Source: Tabrizicola piscis (GTDB lineage: Bacteria; Pseudomonadota; Alphaproteobacteria; Rhodobacterales; Rhodobacteraceae). From it: a stretch of DNA of 64,000 bases. The stretch is from NCBI RefSeq assembly GCF_003940805.1, contig NZ_CP034328.1, forward strand, positions 930,001 to 994,000, written 5' to 3'. Within the stretch, counting starts at the first letter, position 1; every line of letters starts with the position of its first letter. The notes below the pieces were generated by a model, which saw only the letters and a list, made by a program, of their open reading frames with translations, was not told where the DNA came from and made no database searches. A program made the position numbers and the translations under genes. This document shows, one piece after another, positions 42,644 through 51,260 of this stretch.

Positions 42644-43584
42644 GGCTGGCCCTGCTGCTGCTGCTGTGGCTGGCCGGCCCGGGACAGGCAGAGCCGCTGA
42701 AGATTGCCGTCATCTCGGACCTGAACGGCAGTTATGGGTCTACCGACTATGGTGCCGCGGTCACGGGTGGCGTGGCCGCGATCATCGCCCGCCGCCCGGA
42801 TCTGGTGATCAGCACCGGCGACATGGTCGCCGGACAGCGCGGCAGCCCGAAGCTGACGGAAGGTGAACTGGCCGCGATGTGGGCCAGCTTTCACGCCGCC
42901 GTCAGCGACCCCCTTGCGCAAGCGGGCCTGCCGCTGCTGGTCACACCGGGCAACCATGATGCCTCGGCCTATCCCGGGTTCGAGGCTGAGCGTGTGGCGT
43001 TTGCAGCCGCATGGTCCGGCCGGGTGCCCGACCTGACCGCGATCGACATCAAGGACTGGCCATTTCGGAGTGCCGTATCCCTGCGCGGCGTGCTGCTGGT
43101 CGGCATGGATGCCACAAGGTCCGGCCCCCTTGCCGAAGCCGACATGGACTGGCTCCGCCGCATCCTTGCCGACGAAGGCCCGCGCCATGACAGTGTGGTC
43201 CTTTACGGCCATCTCCCGCTGATGCCGATCAGCCAGGGCCGAGAGGGCGATGTGCTGGCCGACCCTGCCCTGTTCGATCTGGCCAAGGCTGCGGGCGTCG
43301 ACCTTTGGCTGTCCGGCCACCAGCATGCCTTCTACAGCGGCACGGCGGGCGGTATCCTGTTCGTCGCGCAAGGCGCGCTTGGCAACGGGCCGCGCAAGCT
43401 GATCGGCCAGGGGGAGACCAGCCCGCAGACCGTCACCTGGATCGAGATCGGCGATGACGGCACGGTCACTGTTTCCGCCTACCCGGCCCCCGACTTTGAA
43501 GAAGCCCTGCCACATGACCACCTGCCACCCAGCCTGGGAAGCGGGCCGTTCAAACTGGCCCGGCAGTTTGCCGGGGCTGACTGA
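42640..43584 (+). CDS. Exported calcineurin-like metallophosphoesterase
   Basis: 314 aa from GTG 42640 in a GTGA overlap with the kinase-like gene. Signal VRLALLLLLWLAGPGQA. Metal-site motifs in order: SDLNG (27-29; Asn in place of the usual His of DxH), STGDMV (D61), PGNHD (105-107), YGHLPL and SGHQHAF. Such enzymes use a two-metal centre to hydrolyse phosphomonoesters or diesters. Translational coupling with the exported kinase-like protein suggests the pair add and remove phosphate on a periplasmic target. Confidence 0.82.
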   Translation: MRLALLLLLWLAGPGQAEPLKIAVISDLNGSYGSTDYGAAVTGGVAAIIARRPDLVISTGDMVAGQRGSPKLTEGELAAMWASFHAAVSDPLAQAGLPLLVTPGNHDASAYPGFEAERVAFAAAWSGRVPDLTAIDIKDWPFRSAVSLRGVLLVGMDATRSGPLAEADMDWLRRILADEGPRHDSVVLYGHLPLMPISQGREGDVLADPALFDLAKAAGVDLWLSGHQHAFYSGTAGGILFVAQGALGNGPRKLIGQGETSPQTVTWIEIGDDGTVTVSAYPAPDFEEALPHDHLPPSLGSGPFKLARQFAGAD

Positions 43585-43603
43585 TCCGGTGGCAAGCGGC
43601 AGA

Positions 43604-44389
43604 TCAGGCTTCCGGATGCACGTGGGTCTGGCCGATATTCCGCATCAGCCATAGTCCGTAAATCCCGTTCGGCAGCACCAGAAGGACCGGTATCAGCTGC
43701 ATAAGCCCCGATGGGTCAGGAACCGTGGCCGCTTCGCTGGGCAGGTTGCCATGGGACATGTTGTGGGTCGCGCCGCTCAAGGTAAAGGTGGCGAAGTCCC
43801 AAAGGGCATGGACAGCGATCGGCAGCCAGAGCGACCCTGACCGCAGCCGCAGCGCAATGAACATCAGCCCGGACAGGAACGCGGCCGTAGACTGGATCAG
43901 CGCCGCCTTCAGATCGCCGGTGACAAAGACATTCATGCTGTGCATGGCACCAAAGACGACCGAGGTCAGCAACACCGCAGGCCAGATCGAAACGCTGTGC
44001 CGAAACGCCTGCAAGACCGCGCCGCGCAGCATCAGTTCCTCGGAAAACCCGACGAAAAGGCAGTTGATCAGCACGAAGAACAGGATCGTCGCGGGCGGCA
44101 GGCCAAGGACGACAGCAAAGGCCAGCGCCCCAAGAATGTACACCATCGGCAGCCAGGCGAGGCGCCCGTCACGCAAGCCGAAGCCACGGTCAAGCCCGAC
44201 ATCGTTCCAGCCTTGCCAAAGACAGACCGACAGGATGAACGCCCCGGCAAGGAACCATGTCCAGCCGATGCCCCGGGAGATCATCTCTTGCAAGCTGACG
44301 TCGCCCGCGGTGAAAAGTTTGCCGACAAAGACGGTAATCACGATCCAGACCACAAAGGCACCAAGCGCAATCGCCAGACGTTTGTTCAT
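43604..44389 (-). CDS. CPBP-family intramembrane metalloprotease
   Basis: 261 aa from the Met at 44389 (ggag 6 bases upstream); an ATG two codons earlier is the alternative. Multi-pass membrane protein with the CAAX-protease/bacteriocin-processing signatures: FSEELMLRG (Glu pair 117-118, Arg 122), VFGAMHSM (His 150) and a later HALWDF. It cleaves or processes membrane substrates, or provides bacteriocin self-immunity in some bacteria; no bacteriocin gene is seen. Convergent with the metallophosphoesterase gene. Confidence 0.87.
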   Translation of the reverse strand: MNKRLAIALGAFVVWIVITVFVGKLFTAGDVSLQEMISRGIGWTWFLAGAFILSVCLWQGWNDVGLDRGFGLRDGRLAWLPMVYILGALAFAVVLGLPPATILFFVLINCLFVGFSEELMLRGAVLQAFRHSVSIWPAVLLTSVVFGAMHSMNVFVTGDLKAALIQSTAAFLSGLMFIALRLRSGSLWLPIAVHALWDFATFTLSGATHNMSHGNLPSEAATVPDPSGLMQLIPVLLVLPNGIYGLWLMRNIGQTHVHPEA

Positions 44390-44610
44390 CTGCATCTCCA
44401 ATGTTGCACCGGCCGTGGCTGCCTTGACGTGCTGATCCCAGAGGACGGCTTTCATCGCCCGCCCAACCCCAGCCTAGCCCCTGCAACAGGGTACACTATC
44501 CGCAACACGAAATCTGGGGCCCGGCAGGCCCATATCGACCAGTCGCGCCGTCGACAACCGCCCGCAGGCCACCTAGACTCTGGCCCCATGCAGCCAAGGG
44601 GAGCGACGGG

Positions 44611-45711
44611 ATGCAGCACGACCCTGCGGAGCACGCGGCGCCCTTGGGTCAGGGCTTCATGATGGCCGTCGTGACGACCGGTACTGGTGGCTATGACCGG
44701 CTTGACTACCGGCAGGTCCCTGTCCCGGTGCCGGGTCCGGGTGAGGTTTTGCTGGCCGTCGGCGCTGCGGGGATAAACAACACCGACATCAACACCCGGC
44801 TTGGCTGGTATGCCGCGTCAGTGAAGGATGGCACCGGCGCCACGTCAATTACGGACGATCGGCAGGACGGCGGCTGGAACGGATCGGTTCCGTTTCCTCT
44901 GATCCAGGGTGCCGACTGTTGCGCGCGCGTGGTGTCCGTGGGGCCGGGCGGCGACCATGGTCGTATCGGTCAGCGGGTTCTCGTCCGGTCCTGCATGCGC
45001 AAGTCAGGGTTTGACAGCATGGATACCGTCTGGCTTGGGACCGACTTTGCCGGGGCCTTCGCGCAATATGTCACAGTCCCCGAAAGCGAGGCCTTTGCCG
45101 TAAACTGCGACTGGAGCGATGCCGAACTGGCCACCATCCCCTGCGCCTATGGCACCGCCGAGAACATGGTGCATCGCGCCGGTGTAAGGCGTGGCGACCG
45201 GGTTCTGGTCCCCGGCGCGTCGGGGGGCGTTGGGTCGGCGCTGGTGCAGCTTCTGCGGCGCCGGGGGGCCGAGGTGATCGCCATCACCAGCCCATCGAAA
45301 CAAGCGCAGATCGCGGCGCTTGGCGCATCGCGTGTCCTTGGTCGCGACGACGATCCGGGTGCGATCCTTGGGGCTGAAAGCGTCGACGTCGTGATCGACA
45401 ACGTGGGCGGGGCTGGCTTTGGCCCGATGCTGAAGGTGCTGAAGCGCGGCGGGCGCTATGTGTCGTCGGGGGCTATCGCAGGGCCGGTTGTCGAGCTGGA
45501 TATGCGCGACATGTATCTGAAGGACATCACGATGGTCGGCTGCACAGCATGGGATGCCCCGGTTTTCCCCAACCTGATTTCGTACATCGAAAGGGGCGAG
45601 ATCCGGCCGTTGCTGGCGGCCACCTTTCCGCTTGACCAGATCGCCCAAGCGCAGCGGGTGTTTCAGGACAAGCACCACATCGGAAAGATCGTCCTGATAC
45701 CGCCGCCGTGA
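44611..45711 (+). CDS. MDR-family alcohol dehydrogenase / quinone oxidoreductase-like
   Basis: 366 aa; ATG behind gggagcgacggg. GroES-like N-domain (VPVPVPGPGEVLLAVGAAGINNTD) and Rossmann domain VPGASGGVGSALVQLL (NADPH-type GxGxxG variant). The catalytic-zinc cysteine motif of classical ADHs is replaced by INNTDINTRLG, so this is probably a zinc-free member, such as a quinone or enoyl reductase relative. Substrate unknown; no operon partners. Confidence 0.88.
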   Translation: MQHDPAEHAAPLGQGFMMAVVTTGTGGYDRLDYRQVPVPVPGPGEVLLAVGAAGINNTDINTRLGWYAASVKDGTGATSITDDRQDGGWNGSVPFPLIQGADCCARVVSVGPGGDHGRIGQRVLVRSCMRKSGFDSMDTVWLGTDFAGAFAQYVTVPESEAFAVNCDWSDAELATIPCAYGTAENMVHRAGVRRGDRVLVPGASGGVGSALVQLLRRRGAEVIAITSPSKQAQIAALGASRVLGRDDDPGAILGAESVDVVIDNVGGAGFGPMLKVLKRGGRYVSSGAIAGPVVELDMRDMYLKDITMVGCTAWDAPVFPNLISYIERGEIRPLLAATFPLDQIAQAQRVFQDKHHIGKIVLIPPP

Positions 45712-45883
45712 TCCCTCCCCTGCCCTGACCGCTCTAAGCGCCCCTGCTGCAGGGTCGCAGTCGCATCACGGCTCTCCTCCTTTCCGCCGGTGCCAAGGTC
45801 CGAGCCTACCGGGAACTTTGCGGCGGTACGGGTGCCACGCGGGGTTGGGGCGCGGCAGCGCAGGGGCCTGACATTGCAGGACG

Positions 45884-45897
45884 TTGTTCCAGCACAA
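45884..45897. promoter_or_regulatory. NnrR/Dnr box TTGTTCCAGCACAA
   Basis: TTGT-N6-ACAA palindrome 63 bases upstream of the DUF1858 start. The surrounding 20 bases differ from the box at 48415 at only two positions. Likely site for the Crp/Fnr regulator at 47704. Confidence 0.7.
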
Positions 45898-45959
45898 CGA
45901 CCAAGGGGGCGCGGCGGCACAGGATGAAGCTGCGGCACAATCGCCGCAGCGGAGCCACC

Positions 45960-46190
45960 ATGCGCGCGCCAAGATTGGACGACCCCGACCTGTCGCTGCA
46001 CCTGCTGTTTGACCAGTGGCCGCAGACGGCTGCGGTGTTCCTGTCACGCCGCATGTTGTGCTTTGGCTGCCCCATCACCCCGTTTCACACGGTCATCGAC
46101 GCCTGTCTGGAATACGGGTTGGACGAAGCCGAGTTTCGCGCCGAGTTGCGGGCCGCCGCTCTGGGGCACCGCACTGATTGCACGAAGTGA
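45960..46190 (+). CDS. Small DUF1858-type protein
   Basis: 76 aa from ATG 45960 (cggagcc upstream); ATG 45924 is an alternative. Contains RRMLCFGCPI, the conserved CxGC motif of DUF1858 proteins, plus a late Cys. DUF1858 proteins occur near denitrification, hybrid-cluster and nitric-oxide genes and may bind a metal or react with NO; this is not proved. It heads the nnrS unit and has an NNR-type box in its promoter. Confidence 0.82.
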   Translation: MRAPRLDDPDLSLHLLFDQWPQTAAVFLSRRMLCFGCPITPFHTVIDACLEYGLDEAEFRAELRAAALGHRTDCTK

Positions 46191-46232
46191 CCACAGCCCC
46201 CTTGCCGGGCCAGAACTTTGAAAGACCATGCC

Positions 46233-47426
46233 ATGAACCGACCCGTTCGCCCGCCCTTCGCCGGCCCTGCGCTGTTCAGCTACGGGTTCCGGCCGCTGTT
46301 CCTGCTGGCCGGTCTTTGGGCCGTGGTTGTCGTGCCGCTGTGGATGGCGATCCGGTCGGGCGCTGTCACGCTGAACGGTCCGTTTTCGCCGACCGACTGG
46401 CATATCCATGAACTCCTGTTCGGCTATACGTCGGTGGTGATCGCCGGATTTCTGTTCACGGCGATCCCGAACTGGACCGGGCGGATGCCCACGCGCGGCT
46501 GGCCGCTGGTTGCGTTGTCGGTGTTGTGGCTGGCGGGGCGGGTGATAGTCGCGCTTGGGCCGTGGCCGGTCGTGGTCATGCTGGTGGACTGCGCTTTCAT
46601 GGCGGTGATCGGGGCGATGGTCGCGACCGAGATCATCGCCGGGCGAAACTGGGGCAACCTGAAAGTCGTGGGGCCCGTGCTGCTGTATCTGGTGGCCAAT
46701 GTCATCTTTCATCTTGAAGCAATGAGCAGGGGTCAGGCCGATATTGGCCGCAGGTTGGGGTTTGCGACCGTTGCGCTGCTGATCTTGCTGATCGGGGGTC
46801 GGATCCTTCCCAGCTTTACCCGCAACTGGCTGGCCAAGCGCGGGCCGGGCGCACTTCCGGTGCCCTTCGCGCGGTTTGATGCGGGCAGTCTGGTGTTGGC
46901 AGCCCTTGCCTTGACCTGCTGGGTGGTCGCGCCCCAGACGCAGCTTGCCGGGGTCGGGCTGATGCTTGCAGGGGCGCTGCAGCTTGCGCGCCTTCTGCGG
47001 TGGTGTGGGTGGCGAGTCTGGCGCGAGCCGTTGCTTTTGATGCTGCATGTCGCCTTTGCCTTTGTGGCCGCCGGGCTGCTGGGCATCGGGCTGGCAGCCC
47101 TTGGCATCCTGCCAGCCGCCACCGGATTGCATCTTCTGGGCATCGGCGGCATCGGGGGGATGACGCTTGCGGTGATGATGCGGGCGTCGCTTGGCCATAC
47201 GGGACGCCCGACGGAGGCGGGTCTGGTGCTGGCGCTGGCATTCGGTGCCGTGGTGCTGGCGGCTGGAGTGCGGGCCATGTCCCCCGAAGCGTCTGGGCTA
47301 TGGACTGCAGCTGCCTTCTGGACGTTTGGCTTTATCCTGTTCCTCTGGCATTTTGCCCCGATCCTTGCCTGGCCGAACCCGGCCCGCCGCAAGCCCAACG
47401 CCGCCCCGTCAACCGCCCGCACGTGA
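46233..47426 (+). CDS. nnrS: NnrS-family membrane protein
   Basis: 397 aa with about twelve hydrophobic helices. The start sequence PFAGPALFSYGFRPLFLLAGLWA, HIHELLFGYTSVVIAGFLFTA and HLLGIGGIGGMTLAVMMRASLGHTG are typical of NnrS, a haem- and copper-containing membrane protein linked to nitric-oxide tolerance in denitrifiers. Conserved His residues in HEL and HTG are likely metal ligands. Located 42 bases after the DUF1858 gene and regulated with it. Confidence 0.93.
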   Translation: MNRPVRPPFAGPALFSYGFRPLFLLAGLWAVVVVPLWMAIRSGAVTLNGPFSPTDWHIHELLFGYTSVVIAGFLFTAIPNWTGRMPTRGWPLVALSVLWLAGRVIVALGPWPVVVMLVDCAFMAVIGAMVATEIIAGRNWGNLKVVGPVLLYLVANVIFHLEAMSRGQADIGRRLGFATVALLILLIGGRILPSFTRNWLAKRGPGALPVPFARFDAGSLVLAALALTCWVVAPQTQLAGVGLMLAGALQLARLLRWCGWRVWREPLLLMLHVAFAFVAAGLLGIGLAALGILPAATGLHLLGIGGIGGMTLAVMMRASLGHTGRPTEAGLVLALAFGAVVLAAGVRAMSPEASGLWTAAAFWTFGFILFLWHFAPILAWPNPARRKPNAAPSTART

Positions 47427-47441
47427 GGAGCGACCCAGCCC

Positions 47442-47723
47442 GTGACCGCCATCACCTTTGAAAACGGCACCATCACCATCGACCCCGGCATTGTGGCAAA
47501 GGGCTTGCGCCTTGACCCGGAGGTGCTGCGCGAACAGCTGCGCAGCGGCGCTGTCACCAGCCTGTGCGAAAAGGGCGAGGGTGAGGATGCAGGCCGGTTC
47601 CGCCTGACCTTCTTCTCGGCAAACCGGCGGTTACGGTTGGTTGTGGATGCGTCGGGCGCGATCCTGACCACCTCGACCGCCGACTACCACCGCAAGGCAG
47701 GGTCTACGGGCCAACCCCGCTAA
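47442..47723 (+). CDS. Small DUF6522-like protein of the nnrS operon
   Basis: 93 aa with a GTG start, 15 bases after nnrS. Sequence ITIDPGIVAKGLRLDPEVLREQLRSG then SLCEKGEGEDAGRFRLTFFS and RLVVDASG. I associate this pattern with small proteins (DUF6522) that occur beside nnrS/nnrR; the family name is given with moderate confidence. A single Cys is present. It overlaps the end of nnrR by 20 bases on opposite strands. Function unknown. Confidence 0.65.
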   Translation: MTAITFENGTITIDPGIVAKGLRLDPEVLREQLRSGAVTSLCEKGEGEDAGRFRLTFFSANRRLRLVVDASGAILTTSTADYHRKAGSTGQPR

Positions 47724-48399
47724 GTTCGACCAGCCGGTGCGGGGCGGTCACGGTAATCTTGCGCCGCTCTGACGCCACGATGCCATCGCGTTCCCAGCCT
47801 GACAATAGGCGGCTGACGGTGTGCAGGGTCGTGCCGGTCATGTCCGACAGGTTCTGCCGGGTGATCGGCACGCCAATCTCGATTCCGCCTTCGACCTTGC
47901 GGCCCATCTGGGTGACCAGCCGCAGGATGGCGCAGGCAATGCGCTGTTCAACCTGCTGGGTGGCCAGTTCGACAAGGCGGGTGTTCATCTCGCCCACCCG
48001 TTCGCCGACCACCTTGTAGGTCTCGGTCGCGAAGCCATCGTGCCGCGCGGTGAAGCTTGCCCACAGATGGTTGGGCCAGGCCAGCACGATGCAGTCATCC
48101 GCTGTCATGGCCGTTGCCGGATAGGTCGTGCGCCCCAGTGCTGCGCCAATGCCGAACAGCTGGCCCGGTGCGATATGCAGAACAATGATCTGGTCCCCCC
48201 CGGCTGTGGTGCGCACAACGCGGATGTGGCCATCAAGCAGCAGGTAGAACCTGTCCACCGGCATGCCTTCGCTGAACACCGCAGCGCCGGCATCAAACCG
48301 GATGGACTGGGCCGCATCCAGAACCTCGCGGATCTGCGACCGGGCCAGTTTGCGAAAGGGCGGCAGGTTGGCCAGCAGGCTTTCGTCAAGTTTGTGCAA
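47704..48399 (-). CDS. nnrR: Crp/Fnr-family regulator of denitrification (NnrR/Dnr type)
   Basis: About 231 aa from TTG 48399, preceded by cggag; the frame extends to 48426 but that would lie inside the binding box. N-terminal cNMP-like beta-roll (FDAGAAVFSEGMPVDRFYLLLDGHI), dimer helix, and C-terminal HTH TRQNLSDMTGTTLHTVSRLL. It lacks the N-terminal Cys cluster of Fnr, so it fits the Dnr/NnrR class that senses nitric oxide, probably through haem. Boxes of the type TTGT-N6-ACAA precede it, nirK and the nnrS unit, arguing that it activates all of them. Confidence 0.88.
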   Translation of the reverse strand: MHKLDESLLANLPPFRKLARSQIREVLDAAQSIRFDAGAAVFSEGMPVDRFYLLLDGHIRVVRTTAGGDQIIVLHIAPGQLFGIGAALGRTTYPATAMTADDCIVLAWPNHLWASFTARHDGFATETYKVVGERVGEMNTRLVELATQQVEQRIACAILRLVTQMGRKVEGGIEIGVPITRQNLSDMTGTTLHTVSRLLSGWERDGIVASERRKITVTAPHRLVELSGVGP

Positions 48400-48414
48400 A
48401 CAGTCACTCCGATG

Positions 48415-48428
48415 TTGTGGCAGCACAA
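48415..48428. promoter_or_regulatory. NnrR/Dnr box TTGTGGCAGCACAA
   Basis: TTGT-N6-ACAA palindrome in the divergent region between nnrR and the pseudoazurin gene. It may serve both. Nearly identical context to the box at 45884. Confidence 0.7.
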
Positions 48429-48498
48429 CGACCCGGGCTGCAGCCTAGACCAGAATGGGGGCAAGACCAATCGCTAGCGTTCCCGGAAAGGACAGACG

Positions 48499-48933
48499 AT
48501 GCTTTCGAAACTGATCATGGCCAGCATGGCAACCCTGCTACTTGGCACCCTTGCCCAAGCAGAAAACTTCGATGTGAAGATGCTGAACAAGGGGGCAGAA
48601 GGAGCGATGGTGTTCGAGCCGGCCTTTGTCAGCGCCGCCGTGGGTGACACCGTGACCTTCCTTGCTACCGACAAGGGGCACAATGTCGAGGCGATCAAGG
48701 ACATGCTGCCCGCAGGGGTGGAGGTGTTCAAAAGCGACTTCGGCAAGGACTATGTTCTGACCATCACCACCGAGGGTCTGTATGGCGTCAAGTGCACGCC
48801 GCACTTCACCATGGGCATGGTCGCGCTGATCCAGGCCGGAGCACCGGTCAATCTGGACGCGGTGGCGGCAGTCACGTTGAAGGGCAAGGCCAAAACCCGG
48901 TTTGAACCGCTGGTCGCGCAAGTCGTGCAATAA
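48499..48933 (+). CDS. Pseudoazurin (blue copper electron carrier)
   Basis: 144 aa with a signal peptide ending AQA/EN. The mature cupredoxin starts [20 protein letters not shown]; type 1 copper ligands are H61 (KGHN), C99 and H102 (KCTPHF) and M107 (MGM). It delivers electrons from the bc1 complex to copper nitrite reductase in the periplasm. Divergent from nnrR and adjacent to nirK/nirV, so its role as NirK donor is well supported by context. Confidence 0.95.
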   Translation: MLSKLIMASMATLLLGTLAQAENFDVKMLNKGAEGAMVFEPAFVSAAVGDTVTFLATDKGHNVEAIKDMLPAGVEVFKSDFGKDYVLTITTEGLYGVKCTPHFTMGMVALIQAGAPVNLDAVAAVTLKGKAKTRFEPLVAQVVQ

Positions 48934-48951
48934 GGTTTAAGATGGCGACCC

Positions 48952-48982
48952 AAAAGCGGCCCCGGAAAACGGGGCCGCTTTT
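48952..48982. terminator. Bidirectional Rho-independent terminator
   Basis: Perfect 12-bp arms (aaaagcggcccc / ggggccgctttt) with a 7-base loop, giving A- and T-runs on either side. It lies between the convergent pseudoazurin and nirV genes and can end both. Confidence 0.92.
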
Positions 48983-49024
48983 CTGTTGAGAAACCGTTCA
49001 GGTTGCCGGGCCACACCGTGGCGC

Positions 49025-49843
49025 TTAGTCCCCGCCCTCCCGCACCAGCCGGAACCCCAGAAAATCCGGCGGGACCCCTGCCGCGCAACCGCCTGACCGG
49101 GCGTCGCGGATGAAGTCGATCACAAAGGCCCGATGCTTGCCCTGCACAGCGCGGACACCGCAGTAGTCTGACCTTGTGGCAATGGCAGAGCCATCGGCGG
49201 TCAGGGTGCCGTTCTGAAAACAGGTCTGCGTCCATTCCCAGACATTGCCGGCGATATCGGCCACGCCCAGATCGTTCACGCCAAAATGCCCCAAGGGGTG
49301 CAGGGTCAGGTCAGCCTCGCCCCGCAAGGCCACTTCGCGCTGGTAGCTGGCAATCCAGCGGCGGGACGGGTCGGCCCCGTTGGCGGCGGCGTCAAACCCG
49401 TCATCAAAGCCCCGCTCGCCCGCCGCGCGCAACCATTCGGCATCGGTTGGCAGCCGCCACAGGCTGCCAGTCTGGTCTGAAAGCCATGCTGCATAGGCAG
49501 CCGCATCGGTGAAGTTGACATTGGTTTGCGCCACCTTTGCCGTCCCGGTCACGTCTGTCGACTGACAGACCCCGGCCCTGACGCAGAGGGCATAGTCCTG
49601 TGCCGAGACCTGATGTTTCATGATCTCCAGCCGCGGGGCGGCGTCCTGCTGAAGTGGAGCATCGACGATCCGGGTGCCTTGCCGGAACTCACCCGCGGGG
49701 CGGTAGGCCTGAGTGCCCGCCGCGATCACCACGGTTTCGGGCAGTGCGGTTTCCGGTATGCGGAACGGGATTGTCACAGGAAAGTGCCAAGTGGCCAACC
49801 CGGCAAGCACGACAAACGGGATCAGGACCGGCAGGGCTTTCAT
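49025..49843 (-). CDS. nirV: NirV-like SUMF1/FGE-sulfatase-domain protein
   Basis: 272 aa from the second ATG (49843; ggga 8 bases upstream), or 275 from 49852. One N-terminal signal/anchor helix, then a SUMF1-type fold: LWRLPTDAEWLRAAGERGFDDG, GVADIAGNVWEWTQTC and a late DFLGFRLVRE. The paired active-site Cys of true formylglycine-generating enzymes is not apparent. nirV is known to sit next to nirK in Rhodobacter-type denitrifiers, as here. Its role in nitrite reductase maturation remains unclear. Confidence 0.88.
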   Translation of the reverse strand: MKALPVLIPFVVLAGLATWHFPVTIPFRIPETALPETVVIAAGTQAYRPAGEFRQGTRIVDAPLQQDAAPRLEIMKHQVSAQDYALCVRAGVCQSTDVTGTAKVAQTNVNFTDAAAYAAWLSDQTGSLWRLPTDAEWLRAAGERGFDDGFDAAANGADPSRRWIASYQREVALRGEADLTLHPLGHFGVNDLGVADIAGNVWEWTQTCFQNGTLTADGSAIATRSDYCGVRAVQGKHRAFVIDFIRDARSGGCAAGVPPDFLGFRLVREGGD

Positions 49844-49870
49844 GGGGGGCATCCCGTCGCAGAAAAGGAC

Positions 49871-49894
49871 GGCGGCCCGAAGATCCGGGCCGCC
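49871..49894 (-). terminator. Terminator-like hairpin between nirK and nirV
   Basis: 9-bp arms ggcggcccg / cgggccgcc with a 6-base loop, 22 bases after the nirK stop on the minus strand, followed by gtccttttct. It would attenuate nirV relative to nirK. Confidence 0.7.
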
Positions 49895-49915
49895 GGTCTG
49901 TGGTCATCCAAAGGA

Positions 49916-51064
49916 TCACGGCAGCGCGGTGCGCCCTTCATGCAGCACGTTGTATTCGACAGGTGCCACAACCTGTTCCATCAGGTCGTTGTTCCAGTCA
50001 CCGCCCACGATGACATGCGCGGTCGCCCCAAGGTTCACCGCCTCGATCAGGTTGTGATTGACATAGGCGTACACGCCCGGCTGAAGAAAGGTATAAAGCG
50101 CCGCCCCGGCAGACCCGCCGCGGATGAACCATGTTTCAAGGTCGCGCTCTGGCAGGTTGTTGAACTTGCCGCTTTCCCAGACCAGATCGCCATGGCCGCC
50201 GATCAGATGCGGTCGGCTGTCGCGGTTGGCCTGGCTGTGGATGAACAGCACCGTCTCGCCCTGATCGGCCGTCAGGGCCTTGTCACCGGTCAGCGCGCCG
50301 ACCCGGCCGTTGAACACCACATGCGACGGGATCAAGCCGTTCATCACCGCCAGCATGTCGGAATAGCCTTCACCGGCATCGGCAAAGCGCAGGAACGCGC
50401 CATCTTCCCCGCGGGGAATATAGAAGTCGCTTTCGCCGATGTAGTAGACCCGGTCATAGGACACCGGCCGGCCCAGATGGTCCTTCAGACCGTCACGCGG
50501 AAGAACCATGATCGCGCCCGACATGCCCGACACCACATGCCACGGGATCATCGGCCCCCCGGGCGCACAGTGATAGACAAACACCCCCGGTCGCGTGGCC
50601 TTGAACCGCAGCACGGCCTTTTCACCGGGGTTCACCAGTGTCAGCGACCCACCACCCAGCGCGCCGGTTGCGGCGTGAAAGTCGATGTTGTGCTGCATCA
50701 TGTTCTCGGGCGGGTTGAACAGCGTCAGTTCGACGTAGTCCCCTTCATGCACCACCATCAGCGGGCCGGGGACGGAACCGTTGAAGGTCATTGCCTGAAT
50801 CCAGGCATCGTCATCCACCTGCATCTCCTTTTCGATGATCTTCATCTCGAATTCGATGATCTGCGGCTCGACCGTCGCCACCTGTTCATGCGGATGGACG
50901 AAGGGCGGGGCGACCAGCTTGACCTTGCGGCGGGTCATATGTGTCAGATCAACGGGCGCCGCGGTGGAGGTGTCCATCAGCTCTTCGGCAGTCGCGGTCT
51001 TGATGATGTAGGGCGAGGCTGCAACCATCGCAGCCCCCATGAGTGCAGCGCGTCTGGTAATCAT
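49916..51064 (-). CDS. nirK: Copper-containing nitrite reductase
   Basis: 382 aa from ATG 51064 (caggaga upstream); the frame is open upstream through the promoter region. Tat-type signal [15 protein letters not shown]. Two cupredoxin domains: H125, C166, H176 and M181 are type 1 ligands (in QHN, HCAP, PWH, GMSG) and H130 and H165 with the second-domain NHN type 2, with D128 in HNIDFH as the catalytic Asp. Reduces nitrite to nitric oxide in the periplasm, with electrons from pseudoazurin. Promoter carries an NNR box 63 bases upstream. Confidence 0.97.
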   Translation of the reverse strand: MITRRAALMGAAMVAASPYIIKTATAEELMDTSTAAPVDLTHMTRRKVKLVAPPFVHPHEQVATVEPQIIEFEMKIIEKEMQVDDDAWIQAMTFNGSVPGPLMVVHEGDYVELTLFNPPENMMQHNIDFHAATGALGGGSLTLVNPGEKAVLRFKATRPGVFVYHCAPGGPMIPWHVVSGMSGAIMVLPRDGLKDHLGRPVSYDRVYYIGESDFYIPRGEDGAFLRFADAGEGYSDMLAVMNGLIPSHVVFNGRVGALTGDKALTADQGETVLFIHSQANRDSRPHLIGGHGDLVWESGKFNNLPERDLETWFIRGGSAGAALYTFLQPGVYAYVNHNLIEAVNLGATAHVIVGGDWNNDLMEQVVAPVEYNVLHEGRTALP

Positions 51065-51126
51065 GGCAATCTCCTGTGCGGTCCATTGGTTTGGGGTAAG
51101 GGTACCGCACCGCCCGGTCCGGCTCG

Positions 51127-51140
51127 TTGTGCCCGGACAA
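51127..51140. promoter_or_regulatory. NnrR/Dnr box TTGTGCCCGGACAA
   Basis: TTGT-N6-ACAA palindrome, symmetric out to cgttgt/acaacg, in the nirK promoter. Third box of this form in the denitrification region. Confidence 0.72.
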
Positions 51141-51260
51141 CGTTTCACGCCATTTGTCGCGCCGGATTCAGGGCGATCATCTCAGAGTTGATATGCTTGG
51201 GAAGGCGTTGTATTTTTTCGGTCGACAACATGTTTTCTGAAACGTCAGGACACCTGAGCA

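Noticed and set aside
46044..47198. 384-codon minus-strand ORF opposite nnrS
   Set aside because: Composition is Gln/His/Arg/Pro-rich, typical of the complement of a hydrophobic membrane protein.
49025..49843. Formylglycine-generating enzyme for a sulfatase
   Set aside because: No sulfatase gene nearby and the paired active-site cysteines are not apparent; position next to nirK fits NirV.
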